Of a stretch of 13,385 nt of DNA, positions 1 to 6,962 are shown piece by piece (position 1 is the stretch's first letter; every line of letters starts with the position of its first letter). The position numbers and the translations under genes are program-made. The notes beneath the pieces were generated by a model. The model was not told where the DNA came from, searched no databases, and was given only the letters and a program-made list of their open reading frames with translations. This stretch comes from Candidatus Minthenecus merdequi (GTDB lineage Bacteria > Bacteroidota > Bacteroidia > Bacteroidales > Paludibacteraceae), in the NCBI GenBank assembly GCA_018064385.1, contig JAGHVI010000043.1, positions 1 through 13,385 of the forward strand. Direction: 5' to 3'.

Positions 1-2
1 AC

Positions 3-389
3 CTTAAACTCCCCTTTAAACGCAAAGAATGGGAACAAAGAATGAACGAGCATAACCGCCTTGCTATCAGCCGTAATCCTGACTTCGCCCGTCACCCCGA
101 AAACTACAACAAACACAACGACCCGCAACACCTACGCCCCTACACCTCAGTGCGTTATTTTATCCTCGCTTCCTACACTCACGCCCTCAAATCCCTCACA
201 ACAAACCGCCCGCATCTCACACTCACCACAACAAACCGTCCACAACTCTCAACTGAATTCTTAACACTTTTCATCCGTCTGAACCTTTTCTCTGACCGTC
301 TCGTTTTCGATGGCAGACAACCTGCCTATTTTGCCCAAACCTCCGACCCTCCAGACATTGTTAGCCAGCCATTCCTATGGCTGGTCTGA
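3..389 (+). CDS. Possible C-terminal end of an unidentified protein, cut by the window edge
   Basis: One frame stays open from the left edge to a stop at 387-389. Its first ~50 codons look protein-like: a charged stretch (KRKEWEQRMNEHNRLAISR) followed by NPDFARHPENYNKHNDP. From about codon 60 it becomes low-complexity, with a duplicated TTNRP unit from 30-bp-spaced DNA copies of CACAACAAACCG at 197-208 and 227-238. The last third overlaps hairpin DNA and may not be real protein. I recognise no family. The first internal ATG is at 42, but the frame continues upstream of it, so the true start probably lies outside the window. It could be a decayed gene end or a chance frame. Confidence 0.35.
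   Translation, partial: LKLPFKRKEWEQRMNEHNRLAISRNPDFARHPENYNKHNDPQHLRPYTSVRYFILASYTHALKSLTTNRPHLTLTTTNRPQLSTEFLTLFIRLNLFSDRLVFDGRQPAYFAQTSDPPDIVSQPFLWLV
197..238. repeat. Short direct repeat, CACAACAAACCG twice with 30-bp spacing
   Basis: CACAACAAACCG occurs at 197-208 and 227-238, and the bases after each copy are also similar (CCCGCA versus TCCACA). The 30-bp period keeps the surrounding open frame in phase and gives two TTNRP units. It is probably a small local duplication. Confidence 0.6.
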
Positions 390-508
390 TAAGCCATTCG
401 ATGATTAACGATGCCGTTAGGTATCGGATATTGTTTTAGCACGTTCATAGAGTTCCATTGTTTTTCCCATACCTACGACATGGGTGGGGTGTTCATCGTA
501 TCCCAACC
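312..508. repeat. Cluster of short hairpins in the left non-coding flank
   Basis: Four inverted repeats lie close together. GGCAG/CTGCC is at 312-316 and 322-326. CCAGCCAT/ATGGCTGG is at 365-372 and 377-384, a perfect 8-bp stem with loop TCCT. CCCAT/ATGGG is at 466-470 and 480-484. GGT-G-GGG/CCC-A-ACC is at 483-489 and 502-508, six pairs around one mismatch. The 8-bp stem is the strongest; single 5-bp stems could be chance, but the density continues into the elements at 516-643. I see no convincing gene between 390 and 663. Short frames exist on both strands but resemble no protein I know. Confidence 0.5.
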
Positions 509-515
509 ATAGGAT

Positions 516-576
516 CTGTCTGGAAGACAGTACTACTATTAACAGCCAAAGAATTAGTGTACTACCCTCCAGGCAG
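516..576. repeat. Imperfect dyad of two GGA/TCC-loop hairpins around a longer stem
   Basis: CTGTCT-GGA-AGACAG (516-530) is a perfect 6-bp hairpin. CTACCC-TCC-AGGCAG (562-576) is a decayed version in the opposite orientation, with four of six pairs intact. Between them GTAC-T-ACTA (530-538) can pair with TAGT-GTAC (555-562), giving eight pairs with one bulged T, so the whole stretch has rough two-fold symmetry. The 6-3-6 layout with a GGA (or TCC) loop is the same as in the elements at 629-643 and 13223-13237. Confidence 0.6.
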
Positions 577-608
577 GTACATATATAGCTGTAAAATCCC
601 AGCACTTC

Positions 609-663
609 GTACTCGGTTACTCATAGTACAGCCTTCCAGGCTGAACATGCGAAACTTGAATTA
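609..663 (-). repeat. Structured repeat, left copy (16-nt block plus two hairpins, - strand)
   Basis: Read on the minus strand this begins with TAATTCAAGTTTCGCA (663 down to 648). Next comes hairpin 1, CAGCCT-GGA-AGGCTG (643 down to 629). Hairpin 2 is GTACT/AGTAC (629 down to 609) with an 11-nt loop ATGAGTAACCG. The two hairpins share base 629. An inverted partner at 13198-13256 has the identical 16-nt block and the same two-hairpin order, with different but still complementary stems. It lies directly upstream of the operon promoter and points away from the genes. The function is unknown; a mobile-element end, a REP-like palindrome or a structured RNA are all possible. Confidence 0.75.
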
Positions 664-709
664 GGTAAAAGAAAAAATATGAAAATGTGGAAAAATAGTT
701 CACCTAAAA

Positions 710-741
710 TTTATCAGTTTGATTATTTTTTTGTACCTTTG
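710..741 (+). promoter_or_regulatory. Bacteroidetes-type promoter for the operon
   Basis: TACCTTTG at 734-741 matches the Bacteroidetes -7 consensus TAnnTTTG exactly. A weak -33 match, TTTA (consensus TTTG), lies 20 nt upstream at 710-713. Another TTTG at 718-721 is too close to serve. The start site would fall near 746-750, leaving a leader of about 55 nt before the first gene. It is the only full match I found ahead of a gene in the window. Confidence 0.7.
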
Positions 742-803
742 CGGTCAAATTGAGATAAAAGCACTCAAAATGAATTTATTGAACTCAACAAAGCTATTTT
801 AAA

Positions 804-1277
804 ATGAAAAAAAATCTACTACTTTTGATTGTGACTTTAATTAGCACAATAACAATGGCGCAAGTACCTGAAGATTACAGTATTTCGTGCGCTGGTAATG
901 CTACTGAAGGAAATTATCTGATATATGTAAGCTACAAAAGTAAAAGCAAAAAACCTGACGATATTAAACTGAAATTAGCCGCAGTGCACGGAATCATCTT
1001 CCGTGGTTTCTCTAGTGAAAACAGAGGATGTTCATCGCAACCTCCTCTGACTAAAGACGAATCCGTCGAGACGATGCATGCTGACTTTTTTAATGCATTT
1101 TTTGACAAAAATGAAAATAATGCAACATCCTTTGCCAACATTCAGATAGGGTCTTACCAAATAACAAAAGTCAAAGGAGGATACAGGATAACAGCCATCG
1201 CAGTTGTGTCAAAAGACAAATTGAGAAAACATCTGGAAGATGCAAAAGTAATCAAAGCACTTAATTCTGGTTTTTAG
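804..1277 (+). CDS. Small secreted protein of unknown function (157 aa)
   Basis: The first gene after the promoter. Residues 1-19 form a clear signal peptide: MKKN, a hydrophobic run LLLLIVTLISTIT, then MA|Q as a signal peptidase I site. The mature protein (~138 aa) has two cysteines, C29 and C76, which could form a disulfide. It contains the segments AVHGIIFRGF (60-69), HADFFNAFF and, near the end, a YRITAIAVVSKDKLRKHLED stretch resembling an alternating strand and helix. From memory this looks like a conserved Bacteroidales secreted family, but I cannot give it a name or function. The ATG at 804 is chosen because it gives an intact signal peptide. A 54-nt gap separates it from the WG-repeat gene, with which it is probably co-transcribed. 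Confidence 0.75.
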   Translation: MKKNLLLLIVTLISTITMAQVPEDYSISCAGNATEGNYLIYVSYKSKSKKPDDIKLKLAAVHGIIFRGFSSENRGCSSQPPLTKDESVETMHADFFNAFFDKNENNATSFANIQIGSYQITKVKGGYRITAIAVVSKDKLRKHLEDAKVIKALNSGF

Positions 1278-1331
1278 ACATATCTTTAATAATCAGTACA
1301 TAGAACCTACTTTTAGTGTCATAGTACAACT

Positions 1332-3053
1332 ATGAAAATAAGAAATTTCACATTCATCACACTCGTTTTTATGTTGATTTCCAATGCTTACGCTGGAGTT
1401 ATAATCAACGAAAAGGGTAAATACGGCTATACAGATGAAGCAAGGGGGATTATTATCCCTTGCAAATACGATTATATGTCAGATTTTTCAAAAAAAGGTA
1501 TTGCCATAGTCCAAAAAAAGAATAAATGGGGTTGTATCAATACAGATGGCAAAGTGATTTTGAAACTGAAATATCTGTACATAAGCGCTTTCGAGGATGG
1601 ATTTGCAAAAATTAGCACAAAGGAAGGACTTGGCCTAATCAACGACAATGGTAAAGTTGTTCTGCCTGCTTCTTTTGGTTTCATCAAGCCATTCAACAAA
1701 TCTGGAATCGCTATAATAGGAACAGTGGATGGAAAAATCGGTGTTATGGACACAAATTGCTCAACAATTTGTGGATGTGGCAACAAAATTGCATATTACA
1801 ATCAGGAATTCAACAGGATAGACATTACATCGGAGATGGATACAATACCAGGATTACCTGATTATTTCTACTTGTATGATGAGGAACAATTCTTTTACAG
1901 AAAAAATGGAAAGAGTATGTGTACTCGTAGAAGTGATGTAAGAAATAGTCTAATGAATATCACTTACAATTGTTCAGGAAGAGATGCCATACCGGAAGTA
2001 TGCGGATGGAGTGATTTTAAGGATGGCATAGCGATAATAACAACAACAGTAAACCTGATCGATGATGCTGGTAAAGTCGGTGTAAGTATGGGATATTATA
2101 ACATAGTTGAAGACAAATTCATAGGGTATGTCCGTTTTGATAAATCGAAAGTTGATGTGAAAAATGGAAATATGTTCAGCGGAACAAATGTTTTCAAATT
2201 ATACGAATTCAATAATGGCTACGGATGTTGTTCGCATATTGACAAAACGGGCAAAAAAAGAAGTTACATATTTGACTTGAATGGCAACATTGTAAGGAAA
2301 TTAGGTATGGCTTTTGGTTTCAACAAAGAAGGTTATATGATTGTACAAGATAGTGTCAGTAAAAAGTATGGTGTTATTAACCTTAATTTTGAGTACGTTG
2401 TAGAACCAAAATATAGTGATATAAGTCTATACAAACAGAAAGCAATGGTACCCCCATTTGGAAAAATTTTAGTTAAAGAAAATAACCTTTGGGGAGAAAT
2501 AGACATAGATGGAAATGTAATCATTCCTTGCAAATTCAAAAACGTTTTCTACTCGTCAGCAAAAGGACTGATTTTATATTCGACTGATGGAGAAAATTAT
2601 GGGATAATGATGGATAATGGCAAAATAATATCAGATTGTAAATACAAAGATATATACGTTTCAATGTCTCAGAATAGTTTCTGCGCCACAACCGCTCAAG
2701 AAAGTAAAAAAATTCGGATTTATAGCACATATACAGGAAAATCAAGTACTGAAAGTTATGACACATTTGTTGATGTGATAGAGGCAAATGAAGAACATGG
2801 CGGCCAGATTTTCGTACTCGGAACAAAATCATCGAATGACACAACATACTCTGTTATTGATGGTAATATGAACCTGATTGTCGATAGATTGATTTGTGTT
2901 GATGATGCTTTGAGCATAGCCAATGAAGAAAGTCAGAAGCCTTTCAAACAAGCATCTGCAATTGAAATCAAACGATTAAGACTGAAAAAAAATATGAACA
3001 CCAAAAAATATCCTGCTACGTACACATTGTCAGAGGAAGAATGGGATTATTAA
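1332..3053 (+). CDS. Secreted WG-repeat protein (573 aa)
   Basis: A signal peptide covers residues 1-21 (hydrophobic TFITLVFMLIS, cleavage AYA|G). After it come WG-type beta repeats with the pattern (K/L)-Y/W-G-x-I-(N/D)-xx-G-K-V-I-xP-x-(K/F)-Y. One cluster is at about 27-60, 65-95 and 99-130 plus a part at 135-141. A second is at about 344-379, 386-416 and 422-443. Residues 142-340 show no clear repeats and are Cys-rich (NCSTICGCG at 142-150; CC at 299-300). WG repeats are thought to build propeller-like or solenoid folds used in binding, so a periplasmic or surface binding role is plausible, but the ligand is unknown. The C-terminus after ~450 is unassigned. The next gene's start lies 11 nt beyond the stop, supporting co-transcription. 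Confidence 0.85.
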   Translation: MKIRNFTFITLVFMLISNAYAGVIINEKGKYGYTDEARGIIIPCKYDYMSDFSKKGIAIVQKKNKWGCINTDGKVILKLKYLYISAFEDGFAKISTKEGLGLINDNGKVVLPASFGFIKPFNKSGIAIIGTVDGKIGVMDTNCSTICGCGNKIAYYNQEFNRIDITSEMDTIPGLPDYFYLYDEEQFFYRKNGKSMCTRRSDVRNSLMNITYNCSGRDAIPEVCGWSDFKDGIAIITTTVNLIDDAGKVGVSMGYYNIVEDKFIGYVRFDKSKVDVKNGNMFSGTNVFKLYEFNNGYGCCSHIDKTGKKRSYIFDLNGNIVRKLGMAFGFNKEGYMIVQDSVSKKYGVINLNFEYVVEPKYSDISLYKQKAMVPPFGKILVKENNLWGEIDIDGNVIIPCKFKNVFYSSAKGLILYSTDGENYGIMMDNGKIISDCKYKDIYVSMSQNSFCATTAQESKKIRIYSTYTGKSSTESYDTFVDVIEANEEHGGQIFVLGTKSSNDTTYSVIDGNMNLIVDRLICVDDALSIANEESQKPFKQASAIEIKRLRLKKNMNTKKYPATYTLSEEEWDY

Positions 3054-3064
3054 AAGATAACATT

Positions 3065-4303
3065 ATGAAAAAGACGTTATTAACATTGGTAATCGTACTA
3101 GCAAGTACATACCTATGGAGCAAAAAAATAGATGAAATAGATTATAAACGCAGTTCTATTTATTCAATATTGGTCAATCATACTGAGCAGAAGTATGCAT
3201 CGTTCATCAGCGATGTTTTTTGTAAAATGCCTATGCCAGACAAATATAACGAACATAACCTCAGCGTGAGAATCTTAACGACAAATAAACAAACTCCTGA
3301 AGATGGTTCACTCTTTTTGGAACAAAACGATATCGCTTCACGTTTGGTAAGCAAATGGTTCAACAGAAATCAAGAGACAGGTGAATGCAACACTGAACTC
3401 ATTAAAGAACGAGGTTTGTACAATGCTTCTATGTTCGATATGATGTTTGCAAGCCAAACTGTTAGAGGCAATAGTATGTTGGCAGATGCAGGCGAAGAAC
3501 TTATTGGAAACACATTCGTATTAGTTAACGACATACGATATGTCGATGCAGAAAAACAAGCTCAGGCAGCATCAATTGGAATTGCCGTTGGCAGTGCTCT
3601 TTTAGGAGCTTTTGTAGGAGCAGCTCAAAATAGTAATAAACAATCTGACAATAATAATGCAGGAAATGCTATATCAAACTTAGGAATGCTTGCAGCAAAC
3701 ATCGTGTCAACTATCAAGGGATTCAAAGTCGTAGTTCATACATATTTGTACCAATTGGTTTGGGACGACGAGACCGCTGATTTCTTTTACGGCAGTTTGT
3801 ATTCTGAAAAAGCAGACCCTTACAAAATCAATCTGTTCAATGAGTCAAGAAAAAAATTCAAACTGAAATACATAGGCAAACAGTTGAGTAATGGTCGAGA
3901 CATAAGCTGTATGGGAGTAAACTTGGATACACCAGACCAGATGGTTATGAAAGCATGTACAAGAGCCATCGACGAGAATTGCGCTAATTTGGCAAAGAAT
4001 TTCGAGCAATTCAAGATTAAGGAGAAGATTGTTTCAACAAGTCCCATAACCGTTGCTATAGGCAAAAAAGAGGAAATCACAGAGAATAGCAAATTTGAGG
4101 TTTTGCAACCAGTCGAGAAAAGTAACGGAACAATCAGTTACAGACAAGTTGCTATAATCAAACCTCGTAGAGGATTGATATGGGACAATCGCTATATGGC
4201 AAAGGAGGAGAATGCGGTTGGAAGTAGCCTCAATGGTACAACCTTTTATAAAGTTTCCGGTGGCAAAATTGTTCCAGGTATGTTAGTAAGGGAGTTGAAA
4301 TAA
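3065..4303 (+). CDS. Exported protein with glycine-zipper segment, unknown function (412 aa)
   Basis: The start is placed at ATG 3065 rather than the in-frame ATG 3041. From 3065 the protein begins with a signal peptide (MKKTLLTLVIVLASTYLWS, residues 1-19), and 3041 would overlap the WG-repeat gene. Residues 168-187 (AASIGIAVGSALLGAFVGAA) are a small-residue, glycine-spaced hydrophobic segment that resembles a glycine zipper, followed by an Asn/Ser-rich linker and a second hydrophobic stretch (~203-218). The N-terminal part contains PMPDKYNEHNLSVRIL and EELIGNTFVLVNDIRYVD. The C-terminal ~90 residues look like a beta-rich domain (KFEVLQPVEK, RGLIWDNRY). I believe this is a conserved Bacteroidales envelope family, but I know no function. 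Membrane insertion or oligomerisation through the zipper is inference. Confidence 0.8.
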   Translation: MKKTLLTLVIVLASTYLWSKKIDEIDYKRSSIYSILVNHTEQKYASFISDVFCKMPMPDKYNEHNLSVRILTTNKQTPEDGSLFLEQNDIASRLVSKWFNRNQETGECNTELIKERGLYNASMFDMMFASQTVRGNSMLADAGEELIGNTFVLVNDIRYVDAEKQAQAASIGIAVGSALLGAFVGAAQNSNKQSDNNNAGNAISNLGMLAANIVSTIKGFKVVVHTYLYQLVWDDETADFFYGSLYSEKADPYKINLFNESRKKFKLKYIGKQLSNGRDISCMGVNLDTPDQMVMKACTRAIDENCANLAKNFEQFKIKEKIVSTSPITVAIGKKEEITENSKFEVLQPVEKSNGTISYRQVAIIKPRRGLIWDNRYMAKEENAVGSSLNGTTFYKVSGGKIVPGMLVRELK

Positions 4304-4314
4304 CAAGAAATGTT

Positions 4315-5178
4315 ATGTTTAATGCCAATGGTATGACATCTATATACTCATATTTCAAAGTACGAGTCCTATTTAGTTTCGTATTAACGTTAGCTCTCGT
4401 ATCGTGCCTCAGTTCGGAAAAAAGTGTGACAGCCGAAAACCTGTTGGATAACGCACGTAAACTTGAAAAAAATGACCCTCAGGCTGCACTTTTGACTCTT
4501 GACTCTATTCACGAGACTTTCCCTCGTGACATAAAGTCTCGACGGTTGGCTGACACAATTGAATGGAGAATAGAACTTGCTCAAGCCATCATTACACTTC
4601 CTCACGTTGATAGTATGCTTCGCACTGATAGCGCAAGGCTTGAAGAACTGAAAGTAAATTTTAACTACTCCCCTATTTCTGATTATCAAGACATTGGTAC
4701 GTGGGAGCATCGCTATTTCCGTACCGAGAACAACACCCACCGCAACTACCTCAAACCAACAGTCAACGACAATGGTGACATTGTACTTATCAGTTTCTAT
4801 GTCGGACGAGAATCTATGCATACCTCAATGACTGTTTCAATTGATGGGATGGAACGCCAATCGGAAGTTGCAGATGACATCTCTTCGTTCATCGACAATG
4901 GAGTTTTCCACGAGTTTCTTTCGTTCAACGACAACCTAACCAATGGAATGGTTGCTTATATTGCAGACACCGAAGGCGAAGAAGTTATTATTACCCTTAA
5001 TGGCGACAATCCATACTCATACGAAATGCTCGACCGTGACCGCGAAGCTTTCCGTGAAACAATGTCACTTGCTGTTCTATTGCGCGAAATTCACGACTTT
5101 GCAACACAGCAACATAAATTCTCCCGACAGATAGATTTGCTCAACCAACGACTAAATAACGAAGTGAAAAATGATTAA
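4315..5178 (+). CDS. Putative lipoprotein (287 aa)
   Basis: The N-terminus has a hydrophobic segment (residues 18-30) ending in a lipobox, L28-V29-S30-C31, so Cys31 should be lipidated after signal peptidase II cleavage. The start is uncertain: ATG 4315 makes a long N-region, and ATG 4333 (Met7) would give a more typical lipoprotein signal. Residues 36-70 (AENLLDNARKLEKNDPQAALL and following) look like a TPR-type helical pair. The middle (~130-235) is predicted beta-rich, and the end (240-287) is helical, charged and possibly coiled-coil. No family recognised. It overlaps the next gene by 8 nt, suggesting translational coupling. A role in the cell envelope follows from lipidation only. Confidence 0.8.
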   Translation: MFNANGMTSIYSYFKVRVLFSFVLTLALVSCLSSEKSVTAENLLDNARKLEKNDPQAALLTLDSIHETFPRDIKSRRLADTIEWRIELAQAIITLPHVDSMLRTDSARLEELKVNFNYSPISDYQDIGTWEHRYFRTENNTHRNYLKPTVNDNGDIVLISFYVGRESMHTSMTVSIDGMERQSEVADDISSFIDNGVFHEFLSFNDNLTNGMVAYIADTEGEEVIITLNGDNPYSYEMLDRDREAFRETMSLAVLLREIHDFATQQHKFSRQIDLLNQRLNNEVKND

Positions 5179-5647
5179 AGACTCGTTAGACAATGCTCAT
5201 AACTACGACCATCTGCATAAGAATTTCAGAATGGTCTTTGAGATATTGCAATCACTGAATTTTGATGCGTTAGAAGAGGGACACATAGAGTTGGATGGTG
5301 ACTATGTGTATATTAACGTAGATGTCGCTCAGGGCAGAACCAAGAACAATGCAAAATTAGAAGCTCATCGCAGGTACATAGACATACAAATCCCTTTTGA
5401 TGAACCAGAGAGAATAGGAGTGGCTGCGATTGATGAACTTCAAAATGCTGATGGTGAATTTGATATAGAGCAAGATATTATTTTTTACAATGATGAAATA
5501 AAAGAGTGCATAACTGTCAATCCTCGCGAGTTTGTCATCTTTTTTCCTGAGGATGCCCATGCACCCAACATTGATTGTCCTAAGCATCACCGCAAACTGG
5601 TGGCAAAAATCTCAGTCAAACCAAATGAAGAAAAACCAACGTTATGA
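5171..5647 (+). CDS. YhcH/YjgK/YiaL family protein (158 aa)
   Basis: The protein matches the DUF386 family (YhcH/YjgK/YiaL, sometimes annotated beta-galactosidase subunit beta), a cupin-like beta barrel usually of ~150 residues. Hallmarks are LEAHRRYIDIQ (63-73), where E64, H66 and D71 resemble the family's metal-site residues, and FPEDAHAP (125-132) with H130, followed by basic residues near K143 and K146. Members occur in sialic-acid and other sugar pathways and have been proposed to act on sugar anomers or epimers, but no sugar catabolism genes are nearby. It overlaps the lipoprotein gene by 8 nt and the TPR gene by 4 nt, so the three are probably translated together. It has no signal peptide and should be cytoplasmic. 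Confidence 0.88.
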   Translation: MIKDSLDNAHNYDHLHKNFRMVFEILQSLNFDALEEGHIELDGDYVYINVDVAQGRTKNNAKLEAHRRYIDIQIPFDEPERIGVAAIDELQNADGEFDIEQDIIFYNDEIKECITVNPREFVIFFPEDAHAPNIDCPKHHRKLVAKISVKPNEEKPTL

Positions 5648-6939
5648 GATACCAGGAAAGCAATTACGAAGAATTGATAGACCGCGCAGACCAATTGCTA
5701 CAAAAATATAGATACCATGAAGCGTGGGAGTGCATTGCTGCCATACCAGACGACATAAAATTCATTGATTATGTTGAGGATTGCAGTTTCTTTGCCGTTG
5801 TTGCCCTCAGCGATGGTCATTTAGACGATTTTGTTCGCTTTTTCAAAGCCTATTTCAACACAATCTCAGAACCCGATGATGCATTCGTTGATGACTTTGG
5901 AAGTATGTTCTTTTCGATGTCATTAATTCAGGACATCAAAATCTACCCTTATATAATTAAAGTCATTAAAATCGTTCTGTCTCGTTTCCGCACACCGAAT
6001 ATACTTACCATCTGCGCTGAACTTTACAACATTATGAATATGTACGAAGAAGGATTACCTTTGTTGGATGAAGCTCTGAATAAGGACCCTTTCTTCAGTT
6101 TGGCTTGGTATAATAAAGTGCTCACATATCACAACATTGCAGATTTCGAAAAAGAAATTGAGTGTTGCAATTATTATATTGCTCTTGTCCCTGAGACAAA
6201 CGATTACAACATTTTGACTCCATTGGCTATCTCCTATGCAAATATCCAAAGCCATAATGAAGCCATAACAGTGTTGAAGAAAATTTTGACAAATAAAGCA
6301 CTTTTGCCAAAGCGCATCGCTTCAGTTCATAGCCTCTTAGCCGAGAGTTACAACGCTTTGTCGGATTATAAAAGCGAACTCATTCACAGAAAGAAAGCTT
6401 TGAATATATTTCCAGAAGAGGTTGTTTATTGGTCAATGTTGGCACAGTACTACTTAACGTCTGTGAACAAACCCCTAAAGGCTGAGAATATTATGAATGA
6501 GGCTATGACAAGATTTCCTCACAACCCGATAATGCACTATATGTTTGCCGCCGTTGAATGTCAAATTGCAATTGAGTACAACAAAAGATTAAAACTTGAA
6601 TCTGCAGCTTCACACATCAAGATTGCTTTAAGGAAAATTAAAGACGATTTGTCGTTTTACCTGCTTGCATCGCGAATTTTCTTTTTGAGGAAAGATTATA
6701 CTTCGGCACTGAAATACGCACGACATTCATATCGAATTAACCCCAACGACAGTAACGCCATTCTATACATGGTTATTGGAACTTTCGTATGTGGCAAAAT
6801 GACAGAGTTTCGCAGATTATACCGCATATACGAAAAGATTAATCCTGCCGCACGCGAGGAAGTTCTGGTCATAACACCTGAGGCAGAACATGTTATTGAC
6901 AAATTTGAAGAAAAACAAACTTCAAAACCCGTAAAATGA
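5644..6939 (+). CDS. Cytoplasmic TPR-repeat protein (431 aa)
   Basis: An all-helical protein without signal peptide or membrane segment. Helix-turn-helix units of about 34 residues run from ~118 to ~370. Recognisable pieces are EEGLPLLDEALNKDPF (135-150), HNEAITVLKKIL (204-215), the unit around YKSELIHRKKALNIFPEE (242-259), KAENIMNEAMTRFPHNP (279-295) and YTSALKYARHSYRINPND (352-369). These carry the TPR signature of small residues near positions 8 and 20 and a terminal Pro. The first ~115 residues are a more diverged helical region. TPRs scaffold protein-protein contacts, and the partner here is unknown. The ATGA overlap with the YhcH-type gene implies coupled translation. The C-terminal tail is Lys/Glu-rich and probably disordered. 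Confidence 0.85.
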   Translation: MRYQESNYEELIDRADQLLQKYRYHEAWECIAAIPDDIKFIDYVEDCSFFAVVALSDGHLDDFVRFFKAYFNTISEPDDAFVDDFGSMFFSMSLIQDIKIYPYIIKVIKIVLSRFRTPNILTICAELYNIMNMYEEGLPLLDEALNKDPFFSLAWYNKVLTYHNIADFEKEIECCNYYIALVPETNDYNILTPLAISYANIQSHNEAITVLKKILTNKALLPKRIASVHSLLAESYNALSDYKSELIHRKKALNIFPEEVVYWSMLAQYYLTSVNKPLKAENIMNEAMTRFPHNPIMHYMFAAVECQIAIEYNKRLKLESAASHIKIALRKIKDDLSFYLLASRIFFLRKDYTSALKYARHSYRINPNDSNAILYMVIGTFVCGKMTEFRRLYRIYEKINPAAREEVLVITPEAEHVIDKFEEKQTSKPVK

Positions 6940-6962
6940 ATTTTTAGAACTTACCTAACATT

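Noticed and set aside
310..408. Plus-strand frame of 32 codons starting at ATG 310 (MADNLPILPKPPTLQ...)
   Set aside because: Short, with no recognised family, and its end covers the 8-bp hairpin at 365-384. There is no promoter or coupling to support it.
417..605. Minus-strand frame of 62 codons containing GYDEHPTHVVGMGKTMELYERAKT
   Set aside because: It lies across several hairpins, has a Leu-rich unnatural N-terminal part and resembles no protein family I know. It is more likely a by-product of the structured repeats.
312..662. CRISPR array in the left flank
   Set aside because: The hairpins differ in sequence and spacing, there are no identical direct repeats with uniform spacers, and no cas genes are present.
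1308..1315. TACTTTTA as a -7 box for the WG-repeat gene
   Set aside because: One mismatch to TAnnTTTG, no -33 element, and a resulting leader of only about 10 nt; co-transcription from 734-741 is simpler.
3041..3064. Earlier ATG (3041) for the 412-aa exported protein
   Set aside because: It would overlap the WG-repeat gene and bury the signal peptide behind eight extra residues; ATG 3065 gives a standard export signal.
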